Assembly (NCBI GenBank): GCA_044337705.1
Contig: JBIINB010000010.1
Location: 1 to 64,000 of the forward strand
Origin: JBEISR01 sp044337705
GTDB taxonomy: Bacteria; Planctomycetota; Planctomycetia; Pirellulales; Pirellulaceae
Length of the DNA stretch: 64,000 bases
Reading direction: 5' to 3'
Part shown: piece after piece, positions 25,442-36,887 of the stretch
Numbering within the stretch: the first letter of the stretch is position 1
Layout: the number at the start of each line of letters is the position of its first letter
Notes under the pieces: model-generated
What the model saw: only the letters and a program-made list of their open reading frames with translations
The model's database searches: none
What the model was told of the DNA's origin: nothing
Translations under genes and position numbers: made by a program

Positions 25442-26353
25442 GTGCCCGTGAGCGGTGTAACGGTGAGCTGTTTTGTTCTGAGCTACTTGCTGGTGGCTGG
25501 GCTGGAGGGGACGCGCTGGATGGTGCGCATCCCTTACCGACTGGCGGTGCAGGTAGGGCTAATGGGTTTGGGGTGGGTCGCCCAGACGCTGTACCTTGCA
25601 GATCGACTGGTGTGGCCCGGAGAGGCTGACGCGGGGACGCTGCTTCGCAACTGGAATCATTGGGCTCTGATTGTTTCCTGGGGCTTGGCAACGCTTTACC
25701 TACTCCTTCTGCTGCGACGTCCTGGCCAGCCGACCGGGACCTTTCTTCTCCCCTTGATTCTTGCGCTTTTGGCGCTCGCCTGGCTGGTGCGGGGGATGGC
25801 CCCTTTCGAGCCGACCGGATCGATTTCGTTGCTTCGTGCGGTTCATGGACTGGCGCTTCTGGTCGGGATGATGCTGGTGGCTTTTGGTGCCGCGATCGGT
25901 GCGATGTATCTGTTGCAGTCGGCTTGGTTGAAGAGAAAGCGGTTGGCGCTGGCCAGTCGGTTGCCGATGCCGTCGCTGGAGTATCTGCAGCAGTTGGGAA
26001 GTCGCACGCTGTATGCTTCGGCCGCAAGTGTCGCAGTGGGATTGATCAGTGGTTTGTGGATGGAGGGCTTGGCCGGACTGAAGGCCCAGCCGCTCCGCAG
26101 TTCCAACCTTCTGGTGGCTCTGCTTCTGATTTGGTTGATCGGCGCTAGTTTCTGGCAGCGTTTCCATGTGCAGCGCGGCATCGGTCGCTCCACCGCCCTC
26201 GTCTCCATCGCCAGTCTGCTGGTGATGCTGGCGTCGCTGGGGGTGGTGATGGTTTCGGCGCACGGCCGTGGTCCCCAGAAAGCGATCGACCCGGCGCCCC
26301 CCGGAAGCTCGTCGGTTCCCTCGACGGTTCCAATCGAGGTGCCCAGGCCATGA
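25442..26353 (+). CDS. HemX/CcsA-like cytochrome c assembly membrane protein
   Basis: A polytopic membrane protein of 303 residues with about eight hydrophobic helices. It resembles the HemX/CcsA/ResC family that handles haem in cytochrome c maturation. Features include LLRNWNHWALIVSWGLATLYLLLL, a conserved-looking His in LLRAVHGLALLVGMML, and GLISGLWMEGLAG. The start is a GTG at 25442 (a second GTG lies at 25448); no strong ribosome binding site is seen. It ends with ATGA, overlapping the hemA start by four bases, so the two are translationally coupled. A HemX-type gene next to hemA is a common bacterial arrangement, and in Bacillus HemX affects HemA levels. A role in haem handling or HemA control is inferred from family and position. 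Confidence 0.85.
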   Translation: MPVSGVTVSCFVLSYLLVAGLEGTRWMVRIPYRLAVQVGLMGLGWVAQTLYLADRLVWPGEADAGTLLRNWNHWALIVSWGLATLYLLLLLRRPGQPTGTFLLPLILALLALAWLVRGMAPFEPTGSISLLRAVHGLALLVGMMLVAFGAAIGAMYLLQSAWLKRKRLALASRLPMPSLEYLQQLGSRTLYASAASVAVGLISGLWMEGLAGLKAQPLRSSNLLVALLLIWLIGASFWQRFHVQRGIGRSTALVSIASLLVMLASLGVVMVSAHGRGPQKAIDPAPPGSSSVPSTVPIEVPRP

Positions 26354-27630
26354 CATTGAGGATGGTTGGGTGCAGCCACCACCATGCTCCCCTGGATCTT
26401 CGGGAGCGTATCGCATTCTCACCGGCCCAGGCGCGGCAGGCGCTGCAGAGCCTGCGGGAACGGGATGAGCAGATGGAGGCGGTGATCCTCAGCACCTGCA
26501 ATCGGACCGAGCTGTATGGGGCCTGGGGAGCGGAAGCCTCCGCGTGGTCGGAAGGCCGATGGATCGACTTTCTCGGCGAGTTTCACGGGCTTCCCAAGGA
26601 ATCTTTGCTGCCCCACCTGCAGTCGGCCAGCGACCGCAACGTCGCCAATCACCTCTTTCAAGTCGCTTCCAGTCTCGACAGCTTGGTGGTGGGAGAGACA
26701 CAGATCCTTTCGCAGGTCAAGCAAAGCTACGATTGGGCAGTCCAGGAAGGGACCGTCGGACCGCAGCTCCATCAGCTCTTTCAGCATGCCCTCTTCACAG
26801 CCAAGCGAGTTTCGGGGGAGACGGAAATCCATCGCAGGCGCGTCAGCGTGGCAAGTGTAGCGGTCTCCCAGATCGCGATGGAATTCTTCGAACGGCTCAG
26901 CGACAAATCGATCCTGGTGATAGGAGGTGGCGAACTGGGGGAGGAGACGCTGCGGTATCTGGTGGAAGCTGGGGCAAGGCAGATCGCCATCTGCAACCGG
27001 ACCTGGGAGCGTTCGCTGCCTCTTGCCGAACGGTACCAGGGAAAGGCTGTGGCCTGGGAGCACCTGGATGAGGCGCTGCAGGAGGCCGATCTGGCGATCA
27101 GCACGACCGGAGCCGATTTGCCGATCGTTACCCGCGACCGCTTCGATCGACTCTGGGCACAGCGCCAGCGTGGCCCCCTGGTGGTGCTCGACCTGGCCGT
27201 GCCGCGAGATTTCGATGCCACCATCGGTCAGGTCGACGAGGTCTACCTCTACACGCTCGATGACGTCCAGAAAGTCTGTGAAGCCAATCGGCAATGGCGT
27301 CAAAGCCAGTGGCCCAAGGCGCAGCGCATTGTGGAGGAGGAGGTCGAACAGTTCTGGCAGCAGCTGCAGCATCGCGGAGCGATCCCGACGATCCGGTCGC
27401 TGCAGTCGCAGGCGGAGGCGATCAAGCTTGGGGAGCTGCAGCGTCTTCAGGGGAAGCTGCAGGTCCATCAACTGGATCAGGCCGTGCAGCGGGAGATCGA
27501 GCAGGCGTTTGATCGACTGGTCAATAAGCTGCTCCATCCGCCGCTCAAGTCGCTTCGGGAGGAGCGGGATGTCGATGCTTCCGGGTCGCTGGCCAGTGCG
27601 ATTCGCCGAATCTTTCGTCTCAAGGAGTGA
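26350..27630 (+). CDS. hemA: Glutamyl-tRNA reductase
   Basis: The first committed step of C5 tetrapyrrole synthesis: NADPH-dependent reduction of glutamyl-tRNA to glutamate-1-semialdehyde. The 426-residue protein has MVGCSHHHAPLDLRER at the start, catalytic Cys50 in LSTCNRTELYG, VVGETQILSQVKQSY, the nucleotide-binding VIGGGELGEETLRYL and a C-terminal helical dimerisation domain (about 315-415) with DRLVNKLLHPPLKSLRE. Length and motifs are standard. Its ATG overlaps the stop of the HemX-like gene. With the HemD-HemE fusion 6 kb upstream this makes a loose tetrapyrrole neighbourhood; hemL, hemB and hemC are not in the window. Confidence 0.97.
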   Translation: MTLRMVGCSHHHAPLDLRERIAFSPAQARQALQSLRERDEQMEAVILSTCNRTELYGAWGAEASAWSEGRWIDFLGEFHGLPKESLLPHLQSASDRNVANHLFQVASSLDSLVVGETQILSQVKQSYDWAVQEGTVGPQLHQLFQHALFTAKRVSGETEIHRRRVSVASVAVSQIAMEFFERLSDKSILVIGGGELGEETLRYLVEAGARQIAICNRTWERSLPLAERYQGKAVAWEHLDEALQEADLAISTTGADLPIVTRDRFDRLWAQRQRGPLVVLDLAVPRDFDATIGQVDEVYLYTLDDVQKVCEANRQWRQSQWPKAQRIVEEEVEQFWQQLQHRGAIPTIRSLQSQAEAIKLGELQRLQGKLQVHQLDQAVQREIEQAFDRLVNKLLHPPLKSLREERDVDASGSLASAIRRIFRLKE

Positions 27631-27660
27631 TCGACACCGAAACACCCGCTGGTTGCTCCG

Positions 27661-27710
27661 AAAGTTGTTTCAACAATAATTCGTTCAACAGTGATTGTTG
27701 AAACAACTTT
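27661..27710 (+). promoter_or_regulatory. Operator-like inverted repeat upstream of the MarR-family gene
   Basis: A perfect 17-bp inverted repeat, AAAGTTGTTTCAACAAT (27661-27677) and ATTGTTGAAACAACTTT (27694-27710), with a 16-base spacer that contains a further GTTCAACA half-site. The core TTGTTTCAACAA resembles MarR-family operators. It lies 35 bases before the MarR start codon, so autoregulation is likely. The spacing and absence of a T run argue against a terminator for hemA. Confidence 0.75.
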
Positions 27711-27744
27711 CTCAAGCTATCCTCGTGAGGGGAGGATGGAGTTT

Positions 27745-28251
27745 ATGTCCAGCGGTGGTAAGAAGAGGGGGCCTGCATTCGATTCACCCCAGCAGCAGGC
27801 ATGGCTGCAGTTGTGGCGGACCTACGACCGCTTGAAGTCGCTCGAAGACCAACTCTTTGCATCGTTCGGAATCTCATCCCAGCAGTACAACCTGCTTCGT
27901 CTCCTGGAGGCGGCGTCCCCCGACCCCCTCCGGACGCTCGATCTGGCCCGCCGGATGATCTCCCGATCTCCAGACATCACCAGGATGCTCGACCGATTGG
28001 AATCTCAGGGATGGATCACCAGAGATCGTCCCAAGGACAATCGACGTACCGTGATGGTATCGATCACCCCCGCCGGGATGCGACTGCTTCAGAAGATCAA
28101 ACAGCCGCTGGCCGAGTGCCACCGTAAGCAACTAGGGCATCTTGGGAAGGAATCGCTGGCCGATCTGGTGCGCCTGCTAAGGGCAGCCGGTGCGCCGCAT
28201 GAACCGGAGGGGAGTCCATGGGGGGGACCGGTCGGGGGCAGCGCACGATGA
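27745..28251 (+). CDS. MarR-family transcriptional regulator
   Basis: A 168-residue winged-helix regulator. Seen are the dimerisation helix WLQLWRTYDRLKSLEDQLFASFGISSQQYNLLRLLEA, the recognition part TLDLARRMISRSPDITRMLDRLESQGWI and the wing TRDRPKDNRRTVMVSITPAGMRLL. The pattern of DRL-x-GWI-R-x4-DNRR is classic MarR. The ATG at 27745 has GGGGAGG about 9 bases upstream; the GTG at 27691 would start inside the inverted repeat and is rejected. The antiporter gene begins 43 bases downstream on the same strand and may be part of the regulon. The inducer is unknown. Confidence 0.9.
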   Translation: MSSGGKKRGPAFDSPQQQAWLQLWRTYDRLKSLEDQLFASFGISSQQYNLLRLLEAASPDPLRTLDLARRMISRSPDITRMLDRLESQGWITRDRPKDNRRTVMVSITPAGMRLLQKIKQPLAECHRKQLGHLGKESLADLVRLLRAAGAPHEPEGSPWGGPVGGSAR

Positions 28252-28294
28252 GAAGCCCACACGATGGAACTCTGAGATAAGCGAAATTGTCGCG

Positions 28295-29569
28295 ATGAAC
28301 AACGTACAGCTTGCTGTCCATTTCTTTTTTCAACTGGCAGTGATCCTGGTCGCTTGCCGCACCGTCGGAATGTTGGCCGCCAAACTGGGGCAGCCTCAGG
28401 TGGTGGCCGAGATGATCACCGGGGTGCTGCTGGGGCCGAGCCTCTTCGGGGCGCTAGCTCCGCAGTGGCAGCAGGCCATCTTTCCCTGGAATCCCAGCCA
28501 GACCACCCGCGATACGCAAAGCTACCTTTTCCCCGCCTCCCAGCTTGGGCTGGCACTCTACATGTTTGTGGTTGGCATCGAGTTCCGGCCGGAGGTCTTT
28601 TCCAGGTACGCGCGAACCAGTGTCGCAGTATCCCTGGCAGGGATGGTGGCCCCATTCGCTCTCGGAGTCTTGCTGGCTGCGGGGCTTTATGGTCGAGCTC
28701 CGCTGTTTACCGACCAGGTAGGGTTCTGGGAGGCGGCTCTGTTTCTAGGTGCCTCGATGTGCATCACCGCCTTCCCCATGCTGGCTCGTATCATCCATTA
28801 CAAGGGACTGGCGGGAACGCGGATGGGCACGGTGGCGATCGGCGCAGGAGCCATCGATGACGTTTCGGCATGGTGCATGCTGGCGCTGGTGCTGGCCAGC
28901 TTGGAGAAGAACTGGAATCACGCAGTCTGGAGTATCGGTGGTGCCGTGGGCTTGGTGGCGCTGGGGTGGTTTGCGATCCGGCCGCTGTTGCAGCGATTGC
29001 ACAGCAGATTTCTCGGTGCAGATGGCTCGCTCAGCGAAGCCGGTTTGGCGATGGCCCTAGCGGTGCTGTGCCTGGCCGCTTGGTACACCGATCGACTGGA
29101 CTTGCATGCCGTTTTCGGATCGTTTCTTGCCGGAACCTGGATGCCACGAGGCACCTTTGCCGAGCAGGTGAAAGCGAAGGTCCAGCCGCTCGCCGTCACC
29201 TTGCTGCTTCCACTGTTTTTCACCTACTCAGGGCTCAATACCCAAATTCTGTCGCTGGGAAGCGCCCAACTGTGGTTGGTTTTTCTGGCGGTCCTCCTGG
29301 CCGCGATCGCTGGCAAAGGGCTCGCTTGCTGGGGGGCAGCGCGATGGAGTGGTCTGAGCCATCCGGAAGCGATCGGGATCGGGGTGCTGATGAACGCCAG
29401 GGGGTTGATGGAACTGATTATCATCAACATCGGGTTGCAAAAAGGGGTGATCACCAAGGAGTTATTCGCGATTCTGGTGCTGATGGCTATCTTCACTACC
29501 TTGATGGCCTCGCCTCTATTTGACCGCCTGGAGTTCCGCTTGCCACAGGATGCCAAGGGGACCCGATAG
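28295..29569 (+). CDS. Cation/proton antiporter of the CPA2 (Kef/NapA) type
   Basis: A 424-residue integral membrane protein with about 12 helices and no cytosolic TrkA-N/RCK domain. Features of the CPA2 exchanger family are LGQPQVVAEMITGVLLGPSLFG in the second helix region, LGLALYMFVVGIEFRPEVF, the ion-binding region GAGAIDDVSAWCMLALVLA with its Asp-Asp pair, and the late NARGLMELIIINIGL. It probably exchanges Na+ or K+ for H+ at the inner membrane. The ATG at 28295 fits the family start; the ribosome binding site is weak. It follows the MarR gene closely, so control by it is plausible but unproven. Confidence 0.9.
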   Translation: MNNVQLAVHFFFQLAVILVACRTVGMLAAKLGQPQVVAEMITGVLLGPSLFGALAPQWQQAIFPWNPSQTTRDTQSYLFPASQLGLALYMFVVGIEFRPEVFSRYARTSVAVSLAGMVAPFALGVLLAAGLYGRAPLFTDQVGFWEAALFLGASMCITAFPMLARIIHYKGLAGTRMGTVAIGAGAIDDVSAWCMLALVLASLEKNWNHAVWSIGGAVGLVALGWFAIRPLLQRLHSRFLGADGSLSEAGLAMALAVLCLAAWYTDRLDLHAVFGSFLAGTWMPRGTFAEQVKAKVQPLAVTLLLPLFFTYSGLNTQILSLGSAQLWLVFLAVLLAAIAGKGLACWGAARWSGLSHPEAIGIGVLMNARGLMELIIINIGLQKGVITKELFAILVLMAIFTTLMASPLFDRLEFRLPQDAKGTR

Positions 29570-29882
29570 CTGCTTCCCGGCTTTCCGAGCGACTGCCAAA
29601 AATGCAGATCGCTGTCCGGCAGGTCCAGTGTCTAAGGATTCTTTCCCCGAGACTTTCTCGATTTTCTTCGCTTTCCTCCCTTCTCTAAAGCGATTTTTGG
29701 ATCGGGCCTTTTCCGGAACGGGGTTTGCTCTAACATACCGATGCCGGATCGGGAACCTCATGGCCTATAATGGGTCGAGCCAGTTGTGGGTGGTGGCCAG
29801 ATTGGTCGTGCCGCGGCTGGAAGAACCCGGTGACGCAGAACATAGGGTCGACTCGAGGACCAGGACACAGGAGAGGCGTGGA
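29570..29882. other. Intergenic region and leader of clpC
   Basis: About 313 bases. A perfect TATAAT hexamer is at 29766-29771, but no good -35 element lies 16-18 bases upstream, so it is only a weak promoter candidate for clpC. The in-frame extension of the clpC frame back to 29520 is rejected. No other gene is seen. Confidence 0.4.
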
Positions 29883-32423
<2,541 letters not shown>

Positions 32424-32460
32424 TCGATCGACCCGGCTAGCAATCGATAGCTGCACTGGA

Positions 32461-32493
32461 AAGAGCGGACCGAAAGGATCCGCTCTTTTTTTT
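32461..32493 (+). terminator. Rho-independent terminator of clpC
   Basis: A 9-bp stem, AAGAGCGGA (32461-32469) with TCCGCTCTT (32479-32487), can extend inward by pairing across a GAAA loop, and is followed by a run of eight T. It begins 37 bases after the clpC stop. Confidence 0.9.
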
Positions 32494-32653
32494 GATCCCG
32501 CGCGGAGTTGGCGGTTCCTTGCCTGCCAGAAGGATCCCCGACCGGCGGCAGGTTCAGATTCCTGGTATGCTTCCTTGGTTCGTCGTGTACCGCTAGGCGG
32601 CTTGTCGTCTGGCATGTAAGCACGCATGTGAGGCAGGCAGGAGGGGAAGGAAG

Positions 32654-34348
32654 ATGGGGAAGATACGGGTCGGCTTGGTTCTCGCGATTGTGTGTGGTTG
32701 GCAGTCTATCTGGGCTACCGCCGCAAGTGCTGAGGACACGTCTCCAAAGCGACCAAGCTTTATCGTTCTTCTCAGCGACGACATGGGTATATCTGACCTC
32801 GGGTGCTATGGCGGCGAGATACGCACCACCCACCTGGATCAGCTGGCCGCCAGTGGACTACGCTTCAGTCAGTTCTATAACACTTCTCGGTGTTGCCCGA
32901 CGCGAGCCAGTTTGCTGACAGGTCTTTACCCGCATCAGGCGGGAATCGGGCACATGATGGAGGACCGGGGCCTGCCCGCCTACCAGGGCAATCTCAATCG
33001 ATCCTGCCGGATGTTGGCCGAGGTGCTCAGGGGCGGAGGCTATCGCAATTACGCAGTCGGCAAGTGGCATGTAACCCGGCATACAGCACCCGATGGTCCG
33101 AAAGACAACTGGCCTCTGCAACGGGGGTTTGATCGTTTCTATGGAACGATTCATGGTGCAGGAAGTTTTTTTGATCCTTCCTCGCTGGTCCGTGACAATG
33201 CGATGATCTCTCCCATGGCAGATCCGCACTACCAGCCCAAGCGTTACTATTACACCGACGCGATCACCGATCATGCAATTGGGTTCCTGGAGGAGCATCA
33301 GCGGGAACATTCCGACCAGCCATTCCTGCTGTACGTCGCCTACACTGCTGCGCACTGGCCGATGCACGCCATGCCGGAGGATATCGCCAGATATCGTGGG
33401 CGCTACGACGTCGGATACGAGGAGATTCGGCGGAAGCGAATCGATCGAGGTAGAGAGCTGGGGTGGATTTCGCCCGAATGGAAGATGCCCGGGTTGCTGA
33501 GAGACTGGCAGGATACCGAGCATCGAAGGTGGGAAGCAGCTTGCATGGAAGTCTATGCCGCTATGGTCGATCGCATGGATCAGGGGATCGGCCGTATCCT
33601 GCAAACCCTTTCAGAAAAAGGGATGGATCGATCGACTTACGTCCTCTACATGCAGGACAACGGAGCCTGCGCCGAAACGGTGGGCCGCAATGGAAATGCC
33701 AAGCATCCCGATACCCTTCGCCCATCGCAGCCCACCTTTCCCCCGATGAGCCCCAAACAGTTTGCCACCCCGGGCAGCACCCCCGATCAGACTCGAGATG
33801 GCTATCCAGTCCGGATGGGCAAGCAGGTGATGCCCGGCGAAGAGGATACCTATGTTGCCTACGGGCAATCCTGGGCTCAGGTCTCCAATACCCCCTTACG
33901 GGAATTCAAGCACTGGGTGCATGAAGGCGGCATCAGCTCGCCGTTGATCCTTCGAGGCCCATTGACTCAGGGGAAGGCTGGAGCCTGGGTGGACCAGCCA
34001 GCCCATCTGATCGATATCGCTGCGACCCTTTACGAACTAGCAGGCGTCTCCTATCCAGCCGATGCGACGGCACTGGAAGGAGTCAGCTTGCGACCGGTGA
34101 TGGAGGGGAAACCGCTCCCGGAACGGCTCCTTTACTGGGAACACGAGGGGAATCGCGCGGTGCGCATGGGAGATTGGAAACTGGTCGCCAAGCACCAGAA
34201 GGCCTGGGAGCTCTATCGCATTCCGGACGACCGGACCGAGCAGAATGACTTGGCAATGAAGCATCCTGATCTGGTCGAGAAGATGGCGGCCAGGTACGAA
34301 CAATTCGCGAGGCGTTGCGGCGTCCAGGAGTGGCCGCTGGCCCAGTGA
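32654..34348 (+). CDS. Exported arylsulfatase (type I sulfatase)
   Basis: A 564-residue sulfatase with a signal peptide (about 1-26, ending ATAASA). The metal-binding pair Asp42-Asp43 lies in LLSDDMGISDLGCYGGE. The formylglycine site is Cys80 in CCPTRASLLTG, fitting C-x-P-x-R. Further family blocks are YAVGKWHVTRH and DNGACAE. The ATG at 32654 has GGAAGG upstream at good distance. Planctomycetes carry many such enzymes for sulfated polysaccharides; the substrate cannot be read from sequence. No sulfatase-maturating enzyme is in the window. It may be co-transcribed with the next three plus-strand genes. Confidence 0.95.
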   Translation: MGKIRVGLVLAIVCGWQSIWATAASAEDTSPKRPSFIVLLSDDMGISDLGCYGGEIRTTHLDQLAASGLRFSQFYNTSRCCPTRASLLTGLYPHQAGIGHMMEDRGLPAYQGNLNRSCRMLAEVLRGGGYRNYAVGKWHVTRHTAPDGPKDNWPLQRGFDRFYGTIHGAGSFFDPSSLVRDNAMISPMADPHYQPKRYYYTDAITDHAIGFLEEHQREHSDQPFLLYVAYTAAHWPMHAMPEDIARYRGRYDVGYEEIRRKRIDRGRELGWISPEWKMPGLLRDWQDTEHRRWEAACMEVYAAMVDRMDQGIGRILQTLSEKGMDRSTYVLYMQDNGACAETVGRNGNAKHPDTLRPSQPTFPPMSPKQFATPGSTPDQTRDGYPVRMGKQVMPGEEDTYVAYGQSWAQVSNTPLREFKHWVHEGGISSPLILRGPLTQGKAGAWVDQPAHLIDIAATLYELAGVSYPADATALEGVSLRPVMEGKPLPERLLYWEHEGNRAVRMGDWKLVAKHQKAWELYRIPDDRTEQNDLAMKHPDLVEKMAARYEQFARRCGVQEWPLAQ

Positions 34349-34419
34349 GGGATCGCAGGCATCGCAGCCCAGTCGAGGGCAATCGGCAGGATGAGGTAAG
34401 CAACCACCGGGAGTCACGC

Positions 34420-35247
34420 ATGAGCAGCAGGCTGGTCCATGTGATGGGTTCTTTCTCGCTAACGAAGCTTCGCCTCTATGCCTGGCTTGGCGTTCTACTT
34501 TTTTGTCTTGCCGCATGGATCAATCTGTCCCCGAAGTTGATCGCTAAGGAGATCCGTGGCAAAGACTCTCCGGAGGTAGATCGCTGGAAGATCGAATCGA
34601 TCGAAGGCTGGCAGGTGGGCGTCAGCAAACGGTTTTCTGAAGTGGATCAACCGGCAGTAGATGCCACCAGAAAAGTCCTTTCCACCCAGCTCAAGGAACT
34701 CCAGGGGATCGGAATTCCTGAGGTGACCCTCCGCAGGTTGCAGCAGGTGCCGATGTGGATTTCGCCGGAGTACCCTAGGATCGTACCTCGCGCCGAATAC
34801 CATCCCAGCGCCCAGTGGCTGACCGATAACCACCGCGATCCGATCATGGCCCGCGGAATCGAATGGACCAATACAAGGATCATCGACCAGGAAGCCAGGC
34901 GCATGCCGAGCATGGTGCTGCACGAACTGGCCCACGCCTATCATGACCAGGAGTTGGGGTATGACGATCCCGATGCGATCCACCACTTCCAAAGGGCACA
35001 GGCCGGGGGAAGGTATGAGGCAGTGGAGCGGCGGGATGCAGAAGGGGCAGTGACCAGCGGAGCGGCGTATGCAATCAGCAACGTCCAGGAATTCTTCGCC
35101 GAGTCGACCGAATCGTTCCTGGGGCGGAATGATTATTTTCCCTACAATCGAAGCGAGCTGGAGAGGTTCGATCCAGCGACCGCAAGGTGGATGCGCAAGG
35201 TTTGGACGGAAGGGCGGCAGGTGCCGCTATCGGAAGGAAAAGAGTGA
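34420..35247 (+). CDS. Exported or membrane-anchored zinc metallopeptidase-like protein (HExxH)
   Basis: A 275-residue protein with one N-terminal hydrophobic segment (about 15-35), acting outside the cytoplasm. The zinc motif is HELAHAYHDQ in MVLHELAHAYHDQELG, and the third-ligand region is probably EFFAESTESFLG, about 60 residues later, the gluzincin layout. The rest has no domain I can name, although the layout recalls anthrax lethal factor-like or DUF-type secreted peptidases. The ATG at 34420 has GGGAG about 6 bases upstream. It lies 71 bases after the sulfatase, and the next gene begins 38 bases after its stop, so an operon is likely. Confidence 0.8.
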   Translation: MSSRLVHVMGSFSLTKLRLYAWLGVLLFCLAAWINLSPKLIAKEIRGKDSPEVDRWKIESIEGWQVGVSKRFSEVDQPAVDATRKVLSTQLKELQGIGIPEVTLRRLQQVPMWISPEYPRIVPRAEYHPSAQWLTDNHRDPIMARGIEWTNTRIIDQEARRMPSMVLHELAHAYHDQELGYDDPDAIHHFQRAQAGGRYEAVERRDAEGAVTSGAAYAISNVQEFFAESTESFLGRNDYFPYNRSELERFDPATARWMRKVWTEGRQVPLSEGKE

Positions 35248-35285
35248 ATTGGCTGGAACTGTGCGAGAGAAGTCGGAGGCGACTG

Positions 35286-35930
35286 ATGTGGAATCGTAGA
35301 ACCGTCGGCTTGCTGGTTGCGGGTTGGATCGGTACCCGCCTATTGCCTGGAACCGTCGTGGCTGGTCAGTTCAACGCGGTGCTTTCGCTGGGGGATCGGG
35401 CACCTGCTTGGACCGATCTTCCCGGGACGGATGGCAAACAACACTCGCTTGCCGATCTGGCATCGTTCCCGCTGGTGGTGGTGGTCTTTACGTGCAACAG
35501 TTGTCCTTACGCGATCGACTACGAAGATCGACTCGTAACCCTGGGGAAGAAGTACTCGGCCGGCGATTCTCAGGTAGCTGTGGTGGCGATCAACGTCAAC
35601 ACGATTCCTGCCGACCGGATGGAAGCGATGAAGGAGCGAGCGGAGTCGAAGGGGTTTCTCTTTCCGTATCTGTTCGACGAAACCCAGGAGATCGCTCGGA
35701 AGTTTGGAGCTGCCAGGACTCCCGAATGCTTTTTGCTCGACCGAGACCGCAGAATTCTCTATATGGGCTCGATCGATGATAGCAGCGATCCTGGAAAAGT
35801 GACTCAGCGCTATCTGGAAGATGCGATCGCTCAATCGCTTGCAGATGGAAAGATTGTCACGGGGGAAACGCCACCGATCGGTTGCCGGATTCGTTACCAA
35901 GAAGGACGTCGTCCTGCCAAATCGCGATGA
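35286..35930 (+). CDS. Exported thioredoxin-fold (AhpC/TSA-redoxin) protein
   Basis: A 214-residue thioredoxin-like protein. It has a signal peptide (RRTVGLLVAGWIGTRLLPG), then GDRAPAWTDLPGTDGKQHSL, the redox motif FTCNSCPYAIDYEDR with a CxxC, INVNTIPADRMEAMKERA and RTPECFLLDRDRRILYMGSIDD with the cis-Pro loop. This form, with TCNSCP, is common in planctomycete and Bacteroidetes exported redoxins. The ATG at 35286 has GGAGG exactly 6 bases upstream. An in-frame GTG at 35244 overlapping the previous stop also has a fair ribosome binding site and would add 14 residues. Role: extracytoplasmic thiol chemistry or peroxide reduction, not resolved. Confidence 0.88.
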   Translation: MWNRRTVGLLVAGWIGTRLLPGTVVAGQFNAVLSLGDRAPAWTDLPGTDGKQHSLADLASFPLVVVVFTCNSCPYAIDYEDRLVTLGKKYSAGDSQVAVVAINVNTIPADRMEAMKERAESKGFLFPYLFDETQEIARKFGAARTPECFLLDRDRRILYMGSIDDSSDPGKVTQRYLEDAIAQSLADGKIVTGETPPIGCRIRYQEGRRPAKSR

Positions 35931-35999
35931 GCTTGGTGCGACTCCAGCCGCCACGAAAATATCGCAGCTTGGCTGGAGCAGTCTGAGGAGAGAAAAGAT

Positions 36000-36887
36000 A
36001 TGGATTGCTGTGTGAGAGGTCGATGGATCTGGCTGGGCTTTCTGCTTGCGGGGATCTGTTTCGCAGTTTGCGGGGCATCGGCCCAAGCGCAGTTCCAGGA
36101 TGCACAGGAGGCGGCGGGATTGTCTGCAAAGGCGATCCAGGCGGTTTCCGGAGAGCGGTCGACATGGAACGGTTTTTCGCGGATCGATTTTTCAGTCGAT
36201 GGTCGCAAGGTCACCGTGGTGGAGCCACGGCAGGTCCGGAACGGGCGACCGTGGGTGTGGCATGGGGAGTTTTTCGGACATCGTCCGATTCCCGATGTCG
36301 CGCTCTTGGGACGTGGGCACCATATCGTGTTTGCTCCTTTCAGTGATCAGTTCGGCGGTCCGGCAGCGATCGCTCATTGGGAGAAGGTTTATCTGCAGTT
36401 GGTTCAGCATTTCTCGCTCAACCCCCAGTCGGCGCTGGTGGGAACCAGCCGAGGCGGTCTGTACTGCTACAACTGGGCTGCCAGATATCCAGAGCGTGTG
36501 AGTTGTATTTTCGGTGACGCACCGGTCTGCGACCTGAAGAGCTGGCCGCTGGGGATGGGAAATGGAACCCGGAGCGAAGCGGAGGTTGCGAAGTTGATGG
36601 CCGTTTACGGGGTGGAGAATGTTCCGCGACTGTTGGAGGTGGCGGTCAACCCGACCGATCACCTGCAGGCGATCGCCCAGCAGCACATTCCGATTCTCCA
36701 TGTCAGTGGCGATGCCGATACGATTGTCCCCATGGCGGAGAATACCGAAGCGTTGCAGAAGGCCTACCAGAAGCTCGGCGGTAAAATGGAAGTGATCGTC
36801 AAGCCGGGGATCGGGCATGTGCATGGTCTGGACGACTCAACCCCGATCATCGAATTCATCGACCGCCACCGACCGGGGCAGAATTGA
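36000..36887 (+). CDS. Exported alpha/beta hydrolase
   Basis: A 295-residue alpha/beta-hydrolase-fold protein with a signal peptide (ending GASAQAQ). The nucleophile elbow is GTSRGGLYCYNWA, the acid lies in VSGDADTIVPMAEN and the His in PGIGHVHGLDD, giving a complete Ser-Asp-His triad. It looks like an esterase or peptidase of the kind used on polysaccharide acetyl or feruloyl groups; the substrate is unknown. GAGGAG upstream of the ATG at 36000 supports the start. It follows the thioredoxin-like gene by 69 bases and ends the plus-strand series that started with the sulfatase. Confidence 0.88.
   Translation: MDCCVRGRWIWLGFLLAGICFAVCGASAQAQFQDAQEAAGLSAKAIQAVSGERSTWNGFSRIDFSVDGRKVTVVEPRQVRNGRPWVWHGEFFGHRPIPDVALLGRGHHIVFAPFSDQFGGPAAIAHWEKVYLQLVQHFSLNPQSALVGTSRGGLYCYNWAARYPERVSCIFGDAPVCDLKSWPLGMGNGTRSEAEVAKLMAVYGVENVPRLLEVAVNPTDHLQAIAQQHIPILHVSGDADTIVPMAENTEALQKAYQKLGGKMEVIVKPGIGHVHGLDDSTPIIEFIDRHRPGQN

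Noticed and set aside
25113..26027. Ser-rich minus-strand frame of 304 codons
   Set aside because: The serine run is the complement of the GAN codons of the hyperacidic protein; no start signal or domain.
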